Positions 1-7,955 are shown, numbered from the stretch's first letter. The stretch: DNA of 64,000 nt from Rhizobium sp. BK418 (GCF_004341105.1 NZ_SLZK01000008.1:1-64000), one strand, 5' to 3'. A program made the numbers and translations. Notes: generated from the letters alone by a model not told the origin.

Positions 1-23
1 CCTCTCCCTCTCTACCTCAAACT

Positions 24-44
24 GATACCCTATTTTGGGGTATC
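24..44. promoter_or_regulatory. Palindrome upstream of XRE gene, possible operator
   Basis: GATACCC and GGGTATC form a perfect 7-bp inverted repeat with a 7-base spacer, ending about 50 bases before the XRE-family gene. No T-run follows, so an operator (perhaps autoregulatory) fits better than a terminator. This is inference from position and symmetry only. Confidence 0.35.
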
Positions 45-96
45 CCGAAAGTGGGTTTATTGAGGTCGCTGGTTTTTCTTCAACTGGCGATCTAAC

Positions 97-330
97 TTGT
101 CTTCTTTTCATGCAATCGTTTATGGGCGGATGATCGACGCCCTCGTCTCGGCGAGAAAAGCCGCAAACGTCACTCAAGCCGAGCTAGGCCAGCGGATCGG
201 CCAGCGGCAAACTTTCGTTTCGAAATTTGAGCTTGGCGAACGGCGGCTTGATCCAGCAGAGTTCGTGAAGATTAGTAGAGCGATCGGTGCGGATCCTTAC
301 GCCATCATGAAATCAGCCGAGTCCGATTAG
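97..330 (+). CDS. XRE-family helix-turn-helix regulator
   Basis: A 77-residue protein that is almost entirely one Cro/C1-type HTH: the stretch around TQAELGQRIG is the first helices and QTFVSKFELGERRLD is the recognition helix plus the typical family tail. The chosen start is TTG at 97, because the SSFHAIVYGRMIDAL segment before the internal ATG at 130 resembles the conserved lead-in (xVYxxLIDALxxAR) of related regulators; ATG 130 is the alternative. It stands alone, behind a palindrome at 24-44. The target is unknown. Such short XRE proteins are common in rhizobial islands and prophages. Confidence 0.75.
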   Translation: MSSFHAIVYGRMIDALVSARKAANVTQAELGQRIGQRQTFVSKFELGERRLDPAEFVKISRAIGADPYAIMKSAESD

Positions 331-471
331 AGGCTTGATCGCCTTGAAGGGAGGATCAGAACAGCCGACCAGGGGATTCCCCTCGTGCGGCATATCGTTG
401 ATTTGTGGAACTATCCACATTGGTCACGAAGTGCGCCATCTCTTTTGTGAAGCTAGCCAACCCACCGACTC

Positions 472-759
472 TTAGACATTCAGCGCATCGAGCCCGGTAT
501 AAAGCTCCAACCCTTTGCGGTCGGCCGGTGCTTCTTTGTCCTTGACCGGCCGGCAGTGAACACCCAGCGCACGGGATGTTTCGGCCCTGACAACGGGTAT
601 CGCAATTTCGCCTGATCCGACTTTTCGAAGAAATTTAACAGGCGTCAGATGGTTGAAGTAGTCTCTGCATATATGTTCCACCGGGATCACCGCACGGCCG
701 CCATACTGTGCAAATAGCAGGAAGCTTGTCGAAAGCTTCATTTCCGTCATCGTTGACAT
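472..759 (-). CDS. PrtN-type (pyocin activator-like) regulator
   Basis: About 95 residues from the ATG at 759. The core has the features of the PrtN family: an N-terminal FLLFAQYGGRAVIPVEHICRDYF-like block (aliphatic, then AVIP, then a DYF end), a helix with KFLRKVGSGEI, then IPVVR. PrtN activates pyocin genes in Pseudomonas; in alphaproteobacteria relatives are often small genes near phage-type integrases. It is divergent from the HTH gene at 800, with only 40 bases between the starts, so the two probably share a control region. A longer frame to 864 would overlap the neighbour and is less likely. No integrase is visible inside the window. Confidence 0.6.
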   Translation of the reverse strand: MSTMTEMKLSTSFLLFAQYGGRAVIPVEHICRDYFNHLTPVKFLRKVGSGEIAIPVVRAETSRALGVHCRPVKDKEAPADRKGLELYTGLDALNV

Positions 760-799
760 AGTGTGCCTCCACATAAGCGAAACTGGGTGAGGATTAGCC

Positions 800-1102
800 A
801 TGCCTGACATTGAAGGCGCGATTACGCCGGCAAACCTTGTAGCGAAATTCGCTGGAGCCGGCATTCACATTTCAGAGCGCACCCTCCGGGAGCGAGCGCG
901 CCAGCTAGGAGCATTTCGCCAAATGGGAAAGGCGATGTTCTTCATGCCCGAAGACATCGACGCGCTTATCGACGCGTTGAAACCAAAACCAAAAGCATCG
1001 GGGGAAACGGCGCCCGCTGTGTCGCGCTGGACAGAGGCTGACACTGACAAGCTGATAGAGCGCCTCAGTCCTAAAAGGCCGCGAGACAGGCCGAAGAAGT
1101 AG
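800..1102 (+). CDS. Small HTH (excisionase/MerR-like) DNA-binding protein
   Basis: A 100-residue protein starting at ATG 800. Residues 10-55 look like a winged HTH of the excisionase/MerR kind: a helix with LVAKFAGAG, then ISERTLRERARQLGAFRQ, then a strand ending MFFMPEDIDALIDAL, the typical residue pattern before a C-terminal tail. The tail is basic (KRPRDRPKK). It is divergent from the PrtN-like gene. The pairing suggests the control region of an integrative element or prophage remnant, but no excision site or integrase is seen. The exact role is unknown. Confidence 0.55.
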   Translation: MPDIEGAITPANLVAKFAGAGIHISERTLRERARQLGAFRQMGKAMFFMPEDIDALIDALKPKPKASGETAPAVSRWTEADTDKLIERLSPKRPRDRPKK

Positions 1103-1259
1103 CCATCATCGCGGAGATGGGATCGATCAGCCTCCGAGCTGTGACTGCGCTGTGGATAGCGGGGACGCGTAATGGGGATTTGGTGGATTGCCGTCGACTT
1201 GCGACCGTGCCTCCACGCTCGTCTGATCCTTTGGAACGACTCCAACACGAGGCAATGTC

Positions 1260-1928
1260 ATGCCCAGTCGGACAGAGAAACCACCGCCCCTACCATCAGA
1301 CGCAGCCATACTGGATGAAGAAGTGAACAAATACGGCGTTCTACTCAGTGTGTGGGCGACGTTAACCTACGGGCAGAGAAACTATTACTACAACAAACTA
1401 TCCAAAAAGAATTGCGCCAAGGCAACGTGGGCCAGAGTGCCCGCGGAAAAACGCGCACAAATTAACGCCAAATCGCGTGAACGGCGTCAGAATAATCCGG
1501 AAGAGAGACGAAAAAAAGATCGAGAATACTTTCATAGGAATATCGAAAAGCGGAGAGAATCGGCCCGGCGGTATTATTATAGTCACCACTCGAAGATGAT
1601 CGAGAAGCACAAGCGAAGATGGGCCAGGGAACGCTCCAAGAGACAGATTTCCCTATCCCCCGACGCGGTGTTCAAACTGATCGACAGCGCAATCTCCCGC
1701 TCTCTTCCGAAGTTTGTTCGCGACGACATAATCTCGGCGATGTGCCTGGCCGTCCTGGATGGGCAATTGTTTGTTGAGAATATCACCAAAGAGGCAAAGA
1801 AATTTGTCAGCGCTTACAACCGAGAATACGACCACTTCAAGACTATCTCCCTTGATGCCCCTCTGGCCGGACACGACGGGCTAACGCTTTTAGACAAGCT
1901 TGCAGATCCGCAATTGGGCCGCCAATAA
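1260..1928 (+). CDS. Hypothetical phage-like basic protein
   Basis: A 222-residue protein starting at ATG 1260. Residues 60-130 are very rich in Arg, Lys and Tyr (repeated RRK, YYY and KHKRRWARER patterns) and may bind nucleic acid. The C-terminal half (about 130-222) is a more globular helical segment containing FVRDDIISAMCLAVLDGQL and SAYNREYDHFKTISLD, which recalls sigma-factor-like proteins annotated in rhizobial prophages. That resemblance is from memory and weak. The lower GC and codon mix differ from the operons further right. I cannot assign a function. Confidence 0.55.
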   Translation: MPSRTEKPPPLPSDAAILDEEVNKYGVLLSVWATLTYGQRNYYYNKLSKKNCAKATWARVPAEKRAQINAKSRERRQNNPEERRKKDREYFHRNIEKRRESARRYYYSHHSKMIEKHKRRWARERSKRQISLSPDAVFKLIDSAISRSLPKFVRDDIISAMCLAVLDGQLFVENITKEAKKFVSAYNREYDHFKTISLDAPLAGHDGLTLLDKLADPQLGRQ

Positions 1929-1975
1929 TGAGACGGCAACGTGCGGCAGCACGAGTTTGAAACCGTCGAGACAAC

Positions 1976-2266
1976 ATGACCAAGCCCGACATGCCCACAC
2001 TCCTCGAAGATGCCGCCGATCGCATCGCCGACGTATCGCGGCCCGATCTGCAGATTATGCTGCGCCGCGCCGCTATGCTGTTACGCAATTCCAGGTCAAT
2101 CGCCTTCGACGATGACATTGAAGAAGCTCTCAGGGATCTGGCTGCCGAGTTCGGGAAGACCCGAAATGATACCGTCAGGTTCATCGTCCGTGAGTGGATG
2201 GAGAAGAACACCTATCTGCCGGTGCACATGCTGGATGAGGGGGGCGAAGTTGATGGAAGCGCGTAG
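1976..2266 (+). CDS. Hypothetical small protein, possible ribbon-helix-helix
   Basis: A 96-residue acidic protein starting at ATG 1976, 47 bases after the previous gene. The segment DDIEEALRDLAAEFGKTRNDTVRFIVREWME resembles a ribbon-helix-helix antitoxin or regulator core, in which a short strand is followed by two helices and the spacing TRNDTVRFIV fits the second helix. No toxin partner lies next to it. It is followed at once by a strong hairpin at 2270-2324, so it probably ends a transcription unit. Confidence 0.5.
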   Translation: MTKPDMPTLLEDAADRIADVSRPDLQIMLRRAAMLLRNSRSIAFDDDIEEALRDLAAEFGKTRNDTVRFIVREWMEKNTYLPVHMLDEGGEVDGSA

Positions 2267-2269
2267 GTA

Positions 2270-2324
2270 GACCGCACAGCCGACTTTAGTGGGGTAAGGG
2301 CTTCAGTCCCCCGGCTGTGCGGTC
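2270..2324 (+). terminator. Strong hairpin after 1976 gene
   Basis: GACCGCACAGCCG (2270-2282) and its exact 13-bp reverse complement (2312-2324) flank a loop that itself can pair GGGG with CCCC. It starts three bases after the stop codon of the upstream gene. There is no T-run, so it is either a factor-dependent terminator or an RNA-stabilising hairpin. Confidence 0.5.
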
Positions 2325-2478
2325 CGCGCGTTAACTGCCCTGGTCGGGGAAGTTCCGGGTTGGTCCCCAGAGTCCAGAAAAAGTCTGATTAGCGGACTCG
2401 ACTCCCGCGCGAAATTTGCAATTAAATCCACTCCACCGGAAGATGCGGCGAACAAGACCGCGCCGGCTGGGGGACATT

Positions 2479-2910
2479 TTGAAAATCAGATTAATTGCGC
2501 GGGCCGCCGGCGCCGCTGTACTGTCGCTCGCCGTATCGGGCTGCACAACGACACCTGCCGAGTTTAACGCCAAGCCATCGGCTGTTAGTAAAGCCGCACT
2601 CTGCAAGACGGCACTGGAGACGACGGATCCAGCGTTCCAATTCCAGCTCGTGGCGGAAGTAAACCGGCGCGGCATGAACATGCTGGAATGCCAGCAGATG
2701 GTCGCTCAGCAGAAGCAGGCTGCTGCGGCTCTGGTAGCTTTGGCGCTCGTTGGTACGGCGGCTGCGGTTTGCGCTAACGGGAACTGTGGCGGTGGTGGGT
2801 ACACGCCCTACCGACAGTACCCGGGCAATTGCTACTCCTACTATGACAGAGCTGCCGATGGGAGCTTATGCGGAAATCGTAGCGCAATGTCACGGCCTGG
2901 CGGCTGGTAA
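2479..2910 (+). CDS. Putative lipoprotein
   Basis: A secreted lipoprotein of about 143 residues. I chose the TTG at 2479 because it gives a compact signal peptide (KIRLIARAAGAAVLSLAVSGC) ending in a good lipobox LAVSGC, with a GGGGGA ribosome-binding site just upstream; ATG 2443 and TTG 2416 are longer alternatives. After the lipidated Cys comes a polar segment, then a second hydrophobic stretch (AAAALVALALVGTAAAV) and a Gly/Tyr/Cys-rich tail. Predicted location is the cell envelope. No known family is recognised. Confidence 0.6.
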   Translation: MKIRLIARAAGAAVLSLAVSGCTTTPAEFNAKPSAVSKAALCKTALETTDPAFQFQLVAEVNRRGMNMLECQQMVAQQKQAAAALVALALVGTAAAVCANGNCGGGGYTPYRQYPGNCYSYYDRAADGSLCGNRSAMSRPGGW

Positions 2911-2931
2911 TCGTTAGATACGAGACATCCT

Positions 2932-3240
2932 ATGGAGAGATTTACGCGCGCTCTGGGATCACTCATCAAGGTGCTCAGCGCGATAATTGCCGGCCTGATC
3001 GTGGTCGGTCTGGCGTTGATCAGCGTTATGGAGTGGTCTCAGTCGAGTACAGAACGCGCATCCAACGAGTGCGTTGTTCGTCGAATGGATCATCACATCG
3101 AGGAGGAAAGCACGGGCGCTTATCATGACACATGCATGGCCGCTCTCGGCTATCGGCGGGTTAACCGCTGCTACTCCGGTAGTCTTATTGCCGCGCCGCC
3201 GTTCTGTTTCGCACCTTCCTGGCCGTTTTGGAAAAGCTGA
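2932..3240 (+). CDS. Hypothetical single-pass membrane protein
   Basis: A 102-residue product starting at ATG 2932, 22 bases after the lipoprotein. Residues about 10-33 form one hydrophobic segment (LIKVLSAIIAGLIVVGLALI), after which the chain is polar with several Cys residues and an aromatic C-terminus. It may be co-transcribed with the upstream lipoprotein. No family is recognised. The C-terminal 40 residues look less protein-like, so a frame shift or truncation near the end is possible. Confidence 0.4.
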   Translation: MERFTRALGSLIKVLSAIIAGLIVVGLALISVMEWSQSSTERASNECVVRRMDHHIEEESTGAYHDTCMAALGYRRVNRCYSGSLIAAPPFCFAPSWPFWKS

Positions 3241-3281
3241 CGACGCGACAAGCGAACGACATCTTGCAGGATCCGAAGTCC

Positions 3282-4328
3282 TCAGGAGATGTGCGTGATC
3301 TCGTAAATCTCAGCCTGGTCCGCAGCATCCCGCAGCCCTTTATATGACGCGTGCCGCAGCATTCCCTCACGCGTCCAGGCGCGATATTCGACCTCGGCAA
3401 TCAGCTTCGGCTTCACATAGATTGCGCCCTTGCGATCGGTCGCAACAGCCGGCTTGGAGGTCACGAGGTTATCGAGCTTCTCGCGAAGCTCGTACGCATT
3501 GCGCTCGTTGAAGCCCGTCCCTACCCCGCCGACATAGACCAGCTTCTTACCTTTGCGCGCAGCGAGCAGAAGCCGCCCGATGCCAGCCCGCGCGACCGTG
3601 GACTTCTCCCAGCCGACAACTGCGAAGCTGTCACTCTGGATGCACTTGATCTTTTGCCAGTCACCGCCCCTGCCGGAGTGGTAAAGGCTATCGCGCCGCT
3701 TCGCGATAATGCCTTCTAAACTGTGTTTGCAAGCAATCTGTAATAGCTTATCGCCATCTCCCTCGATCTCTTCGGAAAGCCTTATCGCGCTTGTTCGAGC
3801 CGGCGAGATCAAGCCTTCGAGGAGATGCCGGCGCGACTCGAGTTCTGTAGTCCTGAGATCATGCCCGTCGAAATATAGAAGGTCGAAAGCCATCATCACG
3901 GACGCACCGGAGTTAAGCTTCCCGCCGCGTCCGCCGAGTGATTGCTGCAGCATCCCGAAATCCGCGCGACCCCGCTCGTCGAGGATCACGGCCTCCCCAT
4001 CAAGGATGGCAGTCGCCGCGCCGAGCTGCGCCGCCTCTGCCGCGATGGCCGGGAAACGGTGCGTCCAATCGTGGCCGCCGCGCGTCAGGATACGAACACC
4101 CCTCGGCTCGATGTGGACGGCTATCCGGTAGCCGTCCCATTTGATTTCGAAAACCCACTGATCATCTTTGGGCGGCTTCTGCTTCAGCAGCGCAAGGCAC
4201 GGCTCGATGCGGGCCGGCATGGGATCGAGGGGAAGATTTGGCTGTGCTGGATCTCGCGGCTTGCGCGGGCGGGAGCGGAGCGGCTTGTCATACTGCAGGA
4301 GCGGCTTTGACTTCGGCGACTTTGTCAT
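3282..4328 (-). CDS. ATP-dependent DNA ligase, LigD/LigC type
   Basis: A 348-residue stand-alone ATP-dependent DNA ligase. The nucleotidyl-transferase motif I is EIKWDGYR with the adenylated Lys at about residue 63; motif III is the FDLLYFDG block, motif IV is EGIIAKR, motif V is DWQKIKC. The C-terminal OB-fold region runs from about residue 235 (FAVVGWEK, LVYVGGVGTGF) to the end. It lacks the polymerase and phosphoesterase domains of full LigD, so it matches the small ligases many rhizobia carry in addition to LigD, used in non-homologous end joining or gap repair. No Ku gene is adjacent in the window. It is transcribed against its neighbours. Confidence 0.9.
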   Translation of the reverse strand: MTKSPKSKPLLQYDKPLRSRPRKPRDPAQPNLPLDPMPARIEPCLALLKQKPPKDDQWVFEIKWDGYRIAVHIEPRGVRILTRGGHDWTHRFPAIAAEAAQLGAATAILDGEAVILDERGRADFGMLQQSLGGRGGKLNSGASVMMAFDLLYFDGHDLRTTELESRRHLLEGLISPARTSAIRLSEEIEGDGDKLLQIACKHSLEGIIAKRRDSLYHSGRGGDWQKIKCIQSDSFAVVGWEKSTVARAGIGRLLLAARKGKKLVYVGGVGTGFNERNAYELREKLDNLVTSKPAVATDRKGAIYVKPKLIAEVEYRAWTREGMLRHASYKGLRDAADQAEIYEITHIS

Positions 4329-4527
4329 GTCACCATTACATCAGCAATTGCTTAAAATGCTACCGACCGAGGGCTGTCCATGAATGTCGTTTTCCCGCAT
4401 GACATTCCGAGAGATGACTCTAGCCGACTTATACTAGTGGTATCGATGAAAATTACCCATTGAAAATCCCCCTTGATAAGAATTCAAGATTCCATAACGT
4501 CAAATCCATTCAATCCCGGCTGGTAAA

Positions 4528-4932
4528 ATGAAGCGTATAGATCCACAAGTTCGCCAGACCAGCTTATTTTTACAAGCCTACTTTTTAGGCATGATCATAG
4601 CCCATATACCTTTGTTCTTCGAAGGCGTTGGAATAATTACGCTGTTTTTTAAATTTCTTTTTTCGACACCTGTAATAATTTTGCTATATCGTATATACCA
4701 TTTCAACTTTCTTAAAATAAATTCACGTCCGTTTCTATGGTCCTTTGTTTCATTTTTTATTTCAGTCGGTGTTTCAGTACTAATGTATTTGGCATTATTT
4801 ATCGGAGAGGATAAGGTTGACTTTCGCGCCCTACCGGTTTTGTTAATTCTCGCCGTACCATCATCGCTCATTGCATGCATCTATTTCGCTGTCAGCCTAT
4901 GGCTGCGCAAGATACCTTCAGCTCAGCCGTAG
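4528..4932 (+). CDS. AT-rich hypothetical four-helix membrane protein
   Basis: A 134-residue protein starting at ATG 4528 with about four membrane segments (around residues 12-35, 38-56, 68-92, 102-125) and short polar loops. Its DNA is strikingly AT-rich compared with all neighbours (many TTT, ATA and AAT codons), and the 140 bases upstream are AT-rich as well. This suggests recent acquisition from a lower-GC donor. It has no recognised family and no evident operon partner. Confidence 0.6.
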   Translation: MKRIDPQVRQTSLFLQAYFLGMIIAHIPLFFEGVGIITLFFKFLFSTPVIILLYRIYHFNFLKINSRPFLWSFVSFFISVGVSVLMYLALFIGEDKVDFRALPVLLILAVPSSLIACIYFAVSLWLRKIPSAQP

Positions 4933-5136
4933 GCGCGCCGGCTTAGCTCGCTCCAGAATGATGAAGATTTGTAGCAAGCTTTCGGCTGTCCTTGACTCTC
5001 CCGAAAACAGGAACATAATGAGAACATCCAAAAGGGATAGAACGGGCTGCGCGGGCGGCCTCCTTGTTTTACACCAGTTGCGCGGCCCTTAGCGCCTCTT
5101 CTGAGGCATCACCACTCGGACCAAAGGATAACGGCT

Positions 5137-5532
5137 ATGAGTAACTTGCCGATCGATGAACTGCGTCAAGATGAACCTTATGACGAGCCGACTGGCACGT
5201 ATTGGACACCGCCAGCACCTTTGAACATCGGGCAGATCCATCCCGAGATTCGCGCACTCCTGGTCGGAGCTTTGGGCCGCCGCGGTCCTGCGGTACTCGC
5301 GACAACCGAAGGTCACGGAAGATTTGAATTCTATGCTGCAGGAACTGTCGACATGGCTTCTTGCTTCCCCATTGGAGGCTTCGACCGAGAGAACAATCGT
5401 GCTTGTGGCGTCTCCCATCGCGACGGCGAACTTGGCTTGAGCGAACCGATGAAATTCGCGTTCAGGGGTGACATCGACATCGCTTTTGCGGACTTCTATT
5501 GTCTCGCCAGAGATGAAGGCTACGTTTCGTGA
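5137..5532 (+). CDS. Hypothetical protein
   Basis: A 131-residue soluble protein starting at ATG 5137 behind an AAGGA-like site. It is acidic, with no signal peptide and no membrane segment. I do not recognise a family. It heads a run of small same-strand genes (5563, 5838, 6023) that are closely spaced or overlapping and probably form one transcript of phage- or island-type cargo. Confidence 0.5.
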   Translation: MSNLPIDELRQDEPYDEPTGTYWTPPAPLNIGQIHPEIRALLVGALGRRGPAVLATTEGHGRFEFYAAGTVDMASCFPIGGFDRENNRACGVSHRDGELGLSEPMKFAFRGDIDIAFADFYCLARDEGYVS

Positions 5533-5562
5533 TGACGCTTACCGGGCATTCAGTGCTGGCGC

Positions 5563-5832
5563 GTGTATCAGCCACACTATGAATGGCGGGAGACCTGGCC
5601 GGGAGAAGGTCATCAGGATTTCGAAGGCTATGACGGAGAAGATGTCGTCGGCCGCATCCACATGGACCAAACGACGTCGAGCAGATCAGGGATGTGGCGC
5701 TGGAATGGCGGCTTTGCCTCCTGGATACGCCGCAGGCTAATGCCGCAGGAGGGATGGGGGCCGGACGCGCGCGAGGCGGCACGGATGGCCGAAGAGCATT
5801 ACGACAAGCTGAAAGAAATGCACGGAAGATAG
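5563..5832 (+). CDS. Hypothetical small protein
   Basis: An 89-residue protein, rich in Trp, Glu and Asp at the N-terminus and with a helical C-terminal end (ARMAEEHYDKLKEMHGR). GTG 5563 is the first usable start; the frame opens only nine codons earlier after a TGA at 5533. It sits 30 bases after the previous gene and 5 bases before the next. No family is recognised. Base composition and codon use look coding. Confidence 0.45.
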   Translation: MYQPHYEWRETWPGEGHQDFEGYDGEDVVGRIHMDQTTSSRSGMWRWNGGFASWIRRRLMPQEGWGPDAREAARMAEEHYDKLKEMHGR

Positions 5833-5837
5833 CCAGC

Positions 5838-6026
5838 ATGAGCATCCAGGATCACTCAACCGCGCCTGGCGCCAATGTCATCGTTGAGCATCATTGCTGT
5901 GTCCCCGGCTGCGGCAAATGGGGAGGATTCGGCTTCTCATCCGGCAAAAATGTTGAGACGCGTTGGTGGTGTTGGGAGCACTATCCGTACAAGGAGTCCA
6001 CCGAAGGCCCGGTTCGCCCGCAATGA
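5838..6026 (+). CDS. Small Cys/His zinc-binding-like protein
   Basis: A 62-residue protein starting at ATG 5838. Its centre has CCVPGC, then a Trp/Gly-rich stretch, then RWWCWEH, giving a CxxxC...CxxH arrangement that could hold one zinc ion. The stop codon overlaps the start of the next gene (ATGA at 6023-6026), so translation of the two is probably coupled. Function unknown. Confidence 0.5.
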   Translation: MSIQDHSTAPGANVIVEHHCCVPGCGKWGGFGFSSGKNVETRWWCWEHYPYKESTEGPVRPQ

Positions 6027-6559
6027 TGGCAGCTATGATGACATGCTTGTCGCTAACCGCGGTAGATGGCGACACCGTGCGCTGCGATGGGCAGCTGATG
6101 CGACTGCTGGGAGGAGGAGTGCCGTTCGTGTGGGGTATAGACACCCCCGAAATCGGATCGCACGCGAAGTGCATCAAGGAACGGAAGCTGGCTTTGATCG
6201 CCAAGGGCAGGCTGAAAGAACTTTTGGAAGAACGTGGCCTGCGGATCGAAATCCAGGGCTACGACAATACTCCTAAGCATCGGCCGCTGATCAACATCTA
6301 TCGAACGAATGGTGAAGAGATCGGAGCCAAGCTGCTCAATGAAGGCTGCGGATGGCGTCGGCGAAGGTCACACCCAATGCCGCTCCCCCTATACCTATCA
6401 CGCCCAGCGCACCAAGTCCCATCAGTTTCCACCGCCGTACATCATCGACAGTGGGCTTCATTTCCGTCACATCCTTCTGAACGGACACAACGCCGGTTTC
6501 CAGAGTCCCTACTCGCTCGACAATCTCGTCGATGCGCCGATGCATTGACGCACGGCTGA
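6023..6559 (+). CDS. Thermonuclease (SNase)-like protein with altered C-terminus
   Basis: The first ~108 residues resemble a micrococcal-nuclease domain: VDGDTVR at 14-20, GIDTPEI at 38-44, KGRLKELL at 61-68 and GEEIGAKLLNEG at 98-109. The usual catalytic DRYGR block is not recognisable; YDNTPKHRP stands in its place. After residue 109 the frame enters DNA that on the other strand encodes the DUF1515 gene, and the residues become Arg/Pro/Ser-rich with no resemblance to an SNase end. I infer a deletion or rearrangement that cut the nuclease gene. ATG 6023 overlaps the upstream stop. It is probably not an active nuclease. Confidence 0.55.
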   Translation: MMAAMMTCLSLTAVDGDTVRCDGQLMRLLGGGVPFVWGIDTPEIGSHAKCIKERKLALIAKGRLKELLEERGLRIEIQGYDNTPKHRPLINIYRTNGEEIGAKLLNEGCGWRRRRSHPMPLPLYLSRPAHQVPSVSTAVHHRQWASFPSHPSERTQRRFPESLLARQSRRCADALTHG

Positions 6560-6641
6560 CATCGGACTTTTCCTCCGATCGCCTGATGCCCTCAAGGATC
6601 ATATCGACCTTCGTCGCGAGAACTGCGATTTCACGGTTCAT
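6336..6641 (-). CDS. DUF1515-type membrane-anchored protein
   Basis: About 101 residues from ATG 6641 (a TTG at 6665 gives eight more). The N-terminal two thirds are a charged coiled-coil-like helix (LATKVDMILEGIRRSEEK, MHRRIDEIVERVGTLE), followed by one hydrophobic segment (LMGLGALGVIGIGGAALGV) close to the C-terminus. This is the pattern of the rhizobial DUF1515 family, often near phage-type genes. It converges on and overlaps the nuclease-like gene. Confidence 0.65.
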   Translation of the reverse strand: MNREIAVLATKVDMILEGIRRSEEKSDVSRASMHRRIDEIVERVGTLETGVVSVQKDVTEMKPTVDDVRRWKLMGLGALGVIGIGGAALGVTFADAIRSLH

Positions 6642-6873
6642 TGAAACATCGTCCGCTGGTGCCAATTCCTTGCCCTTTCAATGCAATGCCTGCATCGCGC
6701 CGCGCCGCTAACGCCGCGGCACGCGTTTTGCAGAGTTACCCATTATGACGAGCAGCCGACGAAGCGGACATTACTGCCATCGCTGTTCTTCATTGAGATC
6801 TTTTTTTTCCGAAGGCATGGCCTTTAGCGCGCGCGAACACAGTTAGTATCTTTGGCCGAGCGGGAGTCCGACT

Positions 6874-7131
6874 GTGAAACGTCGATGGGAAGCGCCGGTG
6901 CTGGTTGTCTGCAGGCGTAGCGGCCAGATAATCATGGTAGCGACAACTGAGGAAGCGTTGTACACCCTGCTGAACGCATGGCCGGCATCAACGGGCAAGG
7001 CGTTTCTGCAGGCTCTTCAAACTTGTGCCGATGTAGATGTAGGCCTGCGAACGCCCCACGAAGCGCGCGAATCCTTCATAGCTGCGGCCAAGGAAGCGGA
7101 TATACCAATTGAGATAGCCATGACTGGCTGA
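6874..7131 (+). CDS. DUF982 protein
   Basis: An 85-residue protein starting at ATG 6874. It carries the family signature: an opening WEAPVLV strand, an EEALYTLLNAWP helix, GKAFLQALQTC and the closing ARESFIAAAKEADI. DUF982 proteins are short, abundant in rhizobia and of unknown function. A second, more degenerate DUF982-like gene lies at 43757-43999, and each is followed or preceded within 1.1 kb by one copy of the 220-bp repeat described below. Confidence 0.8.
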   Translation: MKRRWEAPVLVVCRRSGQIIMVATTEEALYTLLNAWPASTGKAFLQALQTCADVDVGLRTPHEARESFIAAAKEADIPIEIAMTG

Positions 7132-7202
7132 GCGTTTCTCGGATTGACGCACTAAGAAGGTGCGGTTAATCCGACCGGCGCCACTTGCCCCTGAACCAAG
7201 CG

Positions 7203-7422
7203 GCAAGGGGGAGGCCCGGTCAATACGTGAGATCGGGCCTCCGCCTTCTCGAACAAAAGACGCGAGTCCTGGGAACTTTCGTAACGATCCGGCGTAATGC
7301 ATCTGGGTCGCACGACGAAGGTTAAGTCACCCCACCAACCTTCACAGCAGTCGGATGGCCTAACTTCCCTGAACTCGCCCGCTTCGGCGGGCTTCTTTTC
7401 CCCTCACGTGTGAGGGTTAGAC
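7203..7422 (+). ncRNA. Dispersed ~220-bp repeat, copy A; candidate small RNA
   Basis: About 220 bp that recur in opposite orientation at 45048-45270 with strong conserved blocks: GAGGCCCGGTCAATA, GGGAACTTTCGTAACG, CACGACGAAGGTTA, CTTCACAGCAGTCGG, CTAACTTCCC and a terminal hairpin. Neither copy has a conserved reading frame. It starts with an 8-bp stem (GAGGCCCG at 7211 with CGGGCCTC at 7234) and ends in a perfect intrinsic terminator. The conserved ends and terminator fit a small RNA gene family; a non-autonomous mobile element is the alternative. Confidence 0.5.
7377..7400 (+). terminator. Intrinsic terminator at end of repeat copy A
   Basis: GCCCGC, a TTCG tetraloop and GCGGGC, followed by TTCTTTT. 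This is a textbook rho-independent terminator for rightward transcription. Confidence 0.75.
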
Positions 7423-7955
7423 CCCCAGCCGGGTCCGCAGACACAAGGCCCTCTCGCCCAACGGCAACGCGGTCCGTCGCAGGCTTCGCTTGGCTTCCGT
7501 TGATGGAAAGCTCGCCGCCCCCATTCCGCGCAAAAGAGCGGCTCAGGTTCCGGAGATCTTCAATTCCGCGACCGTGAGCGCCGGCTGTTGTCGGGGCACT
7601 TCGTCAGTCAATGCATAGACCGCGACTGGCTCGCTCATCCCCTTGAGTCATTCGTGCCACCGAAACTCGCCGACTGAACGCCCCTATCCACAGACCTCCC
7701 GGTCTGGCTCGGAGGACGACCTCTTAATGAGGTCTCAAGCCTGAACGGATGTCGCAGCATCAAAGCCCGTCATCCGGACAGCGGACCGGTTCAGAAAACG
7801 CGCGGAAGATTTTGCTACCGAAGGAACGTTGTTGGAAGTGCGTAACGGTAAATGCGGGGATACGGCTGCGGATACTTGGGTTGCCGGAGCAAATTGCTCA
7901 TGGCAGAAGTCATCGGCAATCACCGAGGGTCATGACATAGTCACGGAGATAGATC
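7423..7955. other. Gap without recognisable gene
   Basis: About 530 bases between the repeat and the XRE gene. Short open frames on both strands show no protein-like composition. A GGAG at 7944-7947 serves the following gene. Nothing else is supported here. Confidence 0.5.

Noticed and set aside
7749..7940. 63-residue plus-strand open frame
   Set aside because: No ribosome-binding site or protein-like pattern; overlaps an equally open minus-strand frame.
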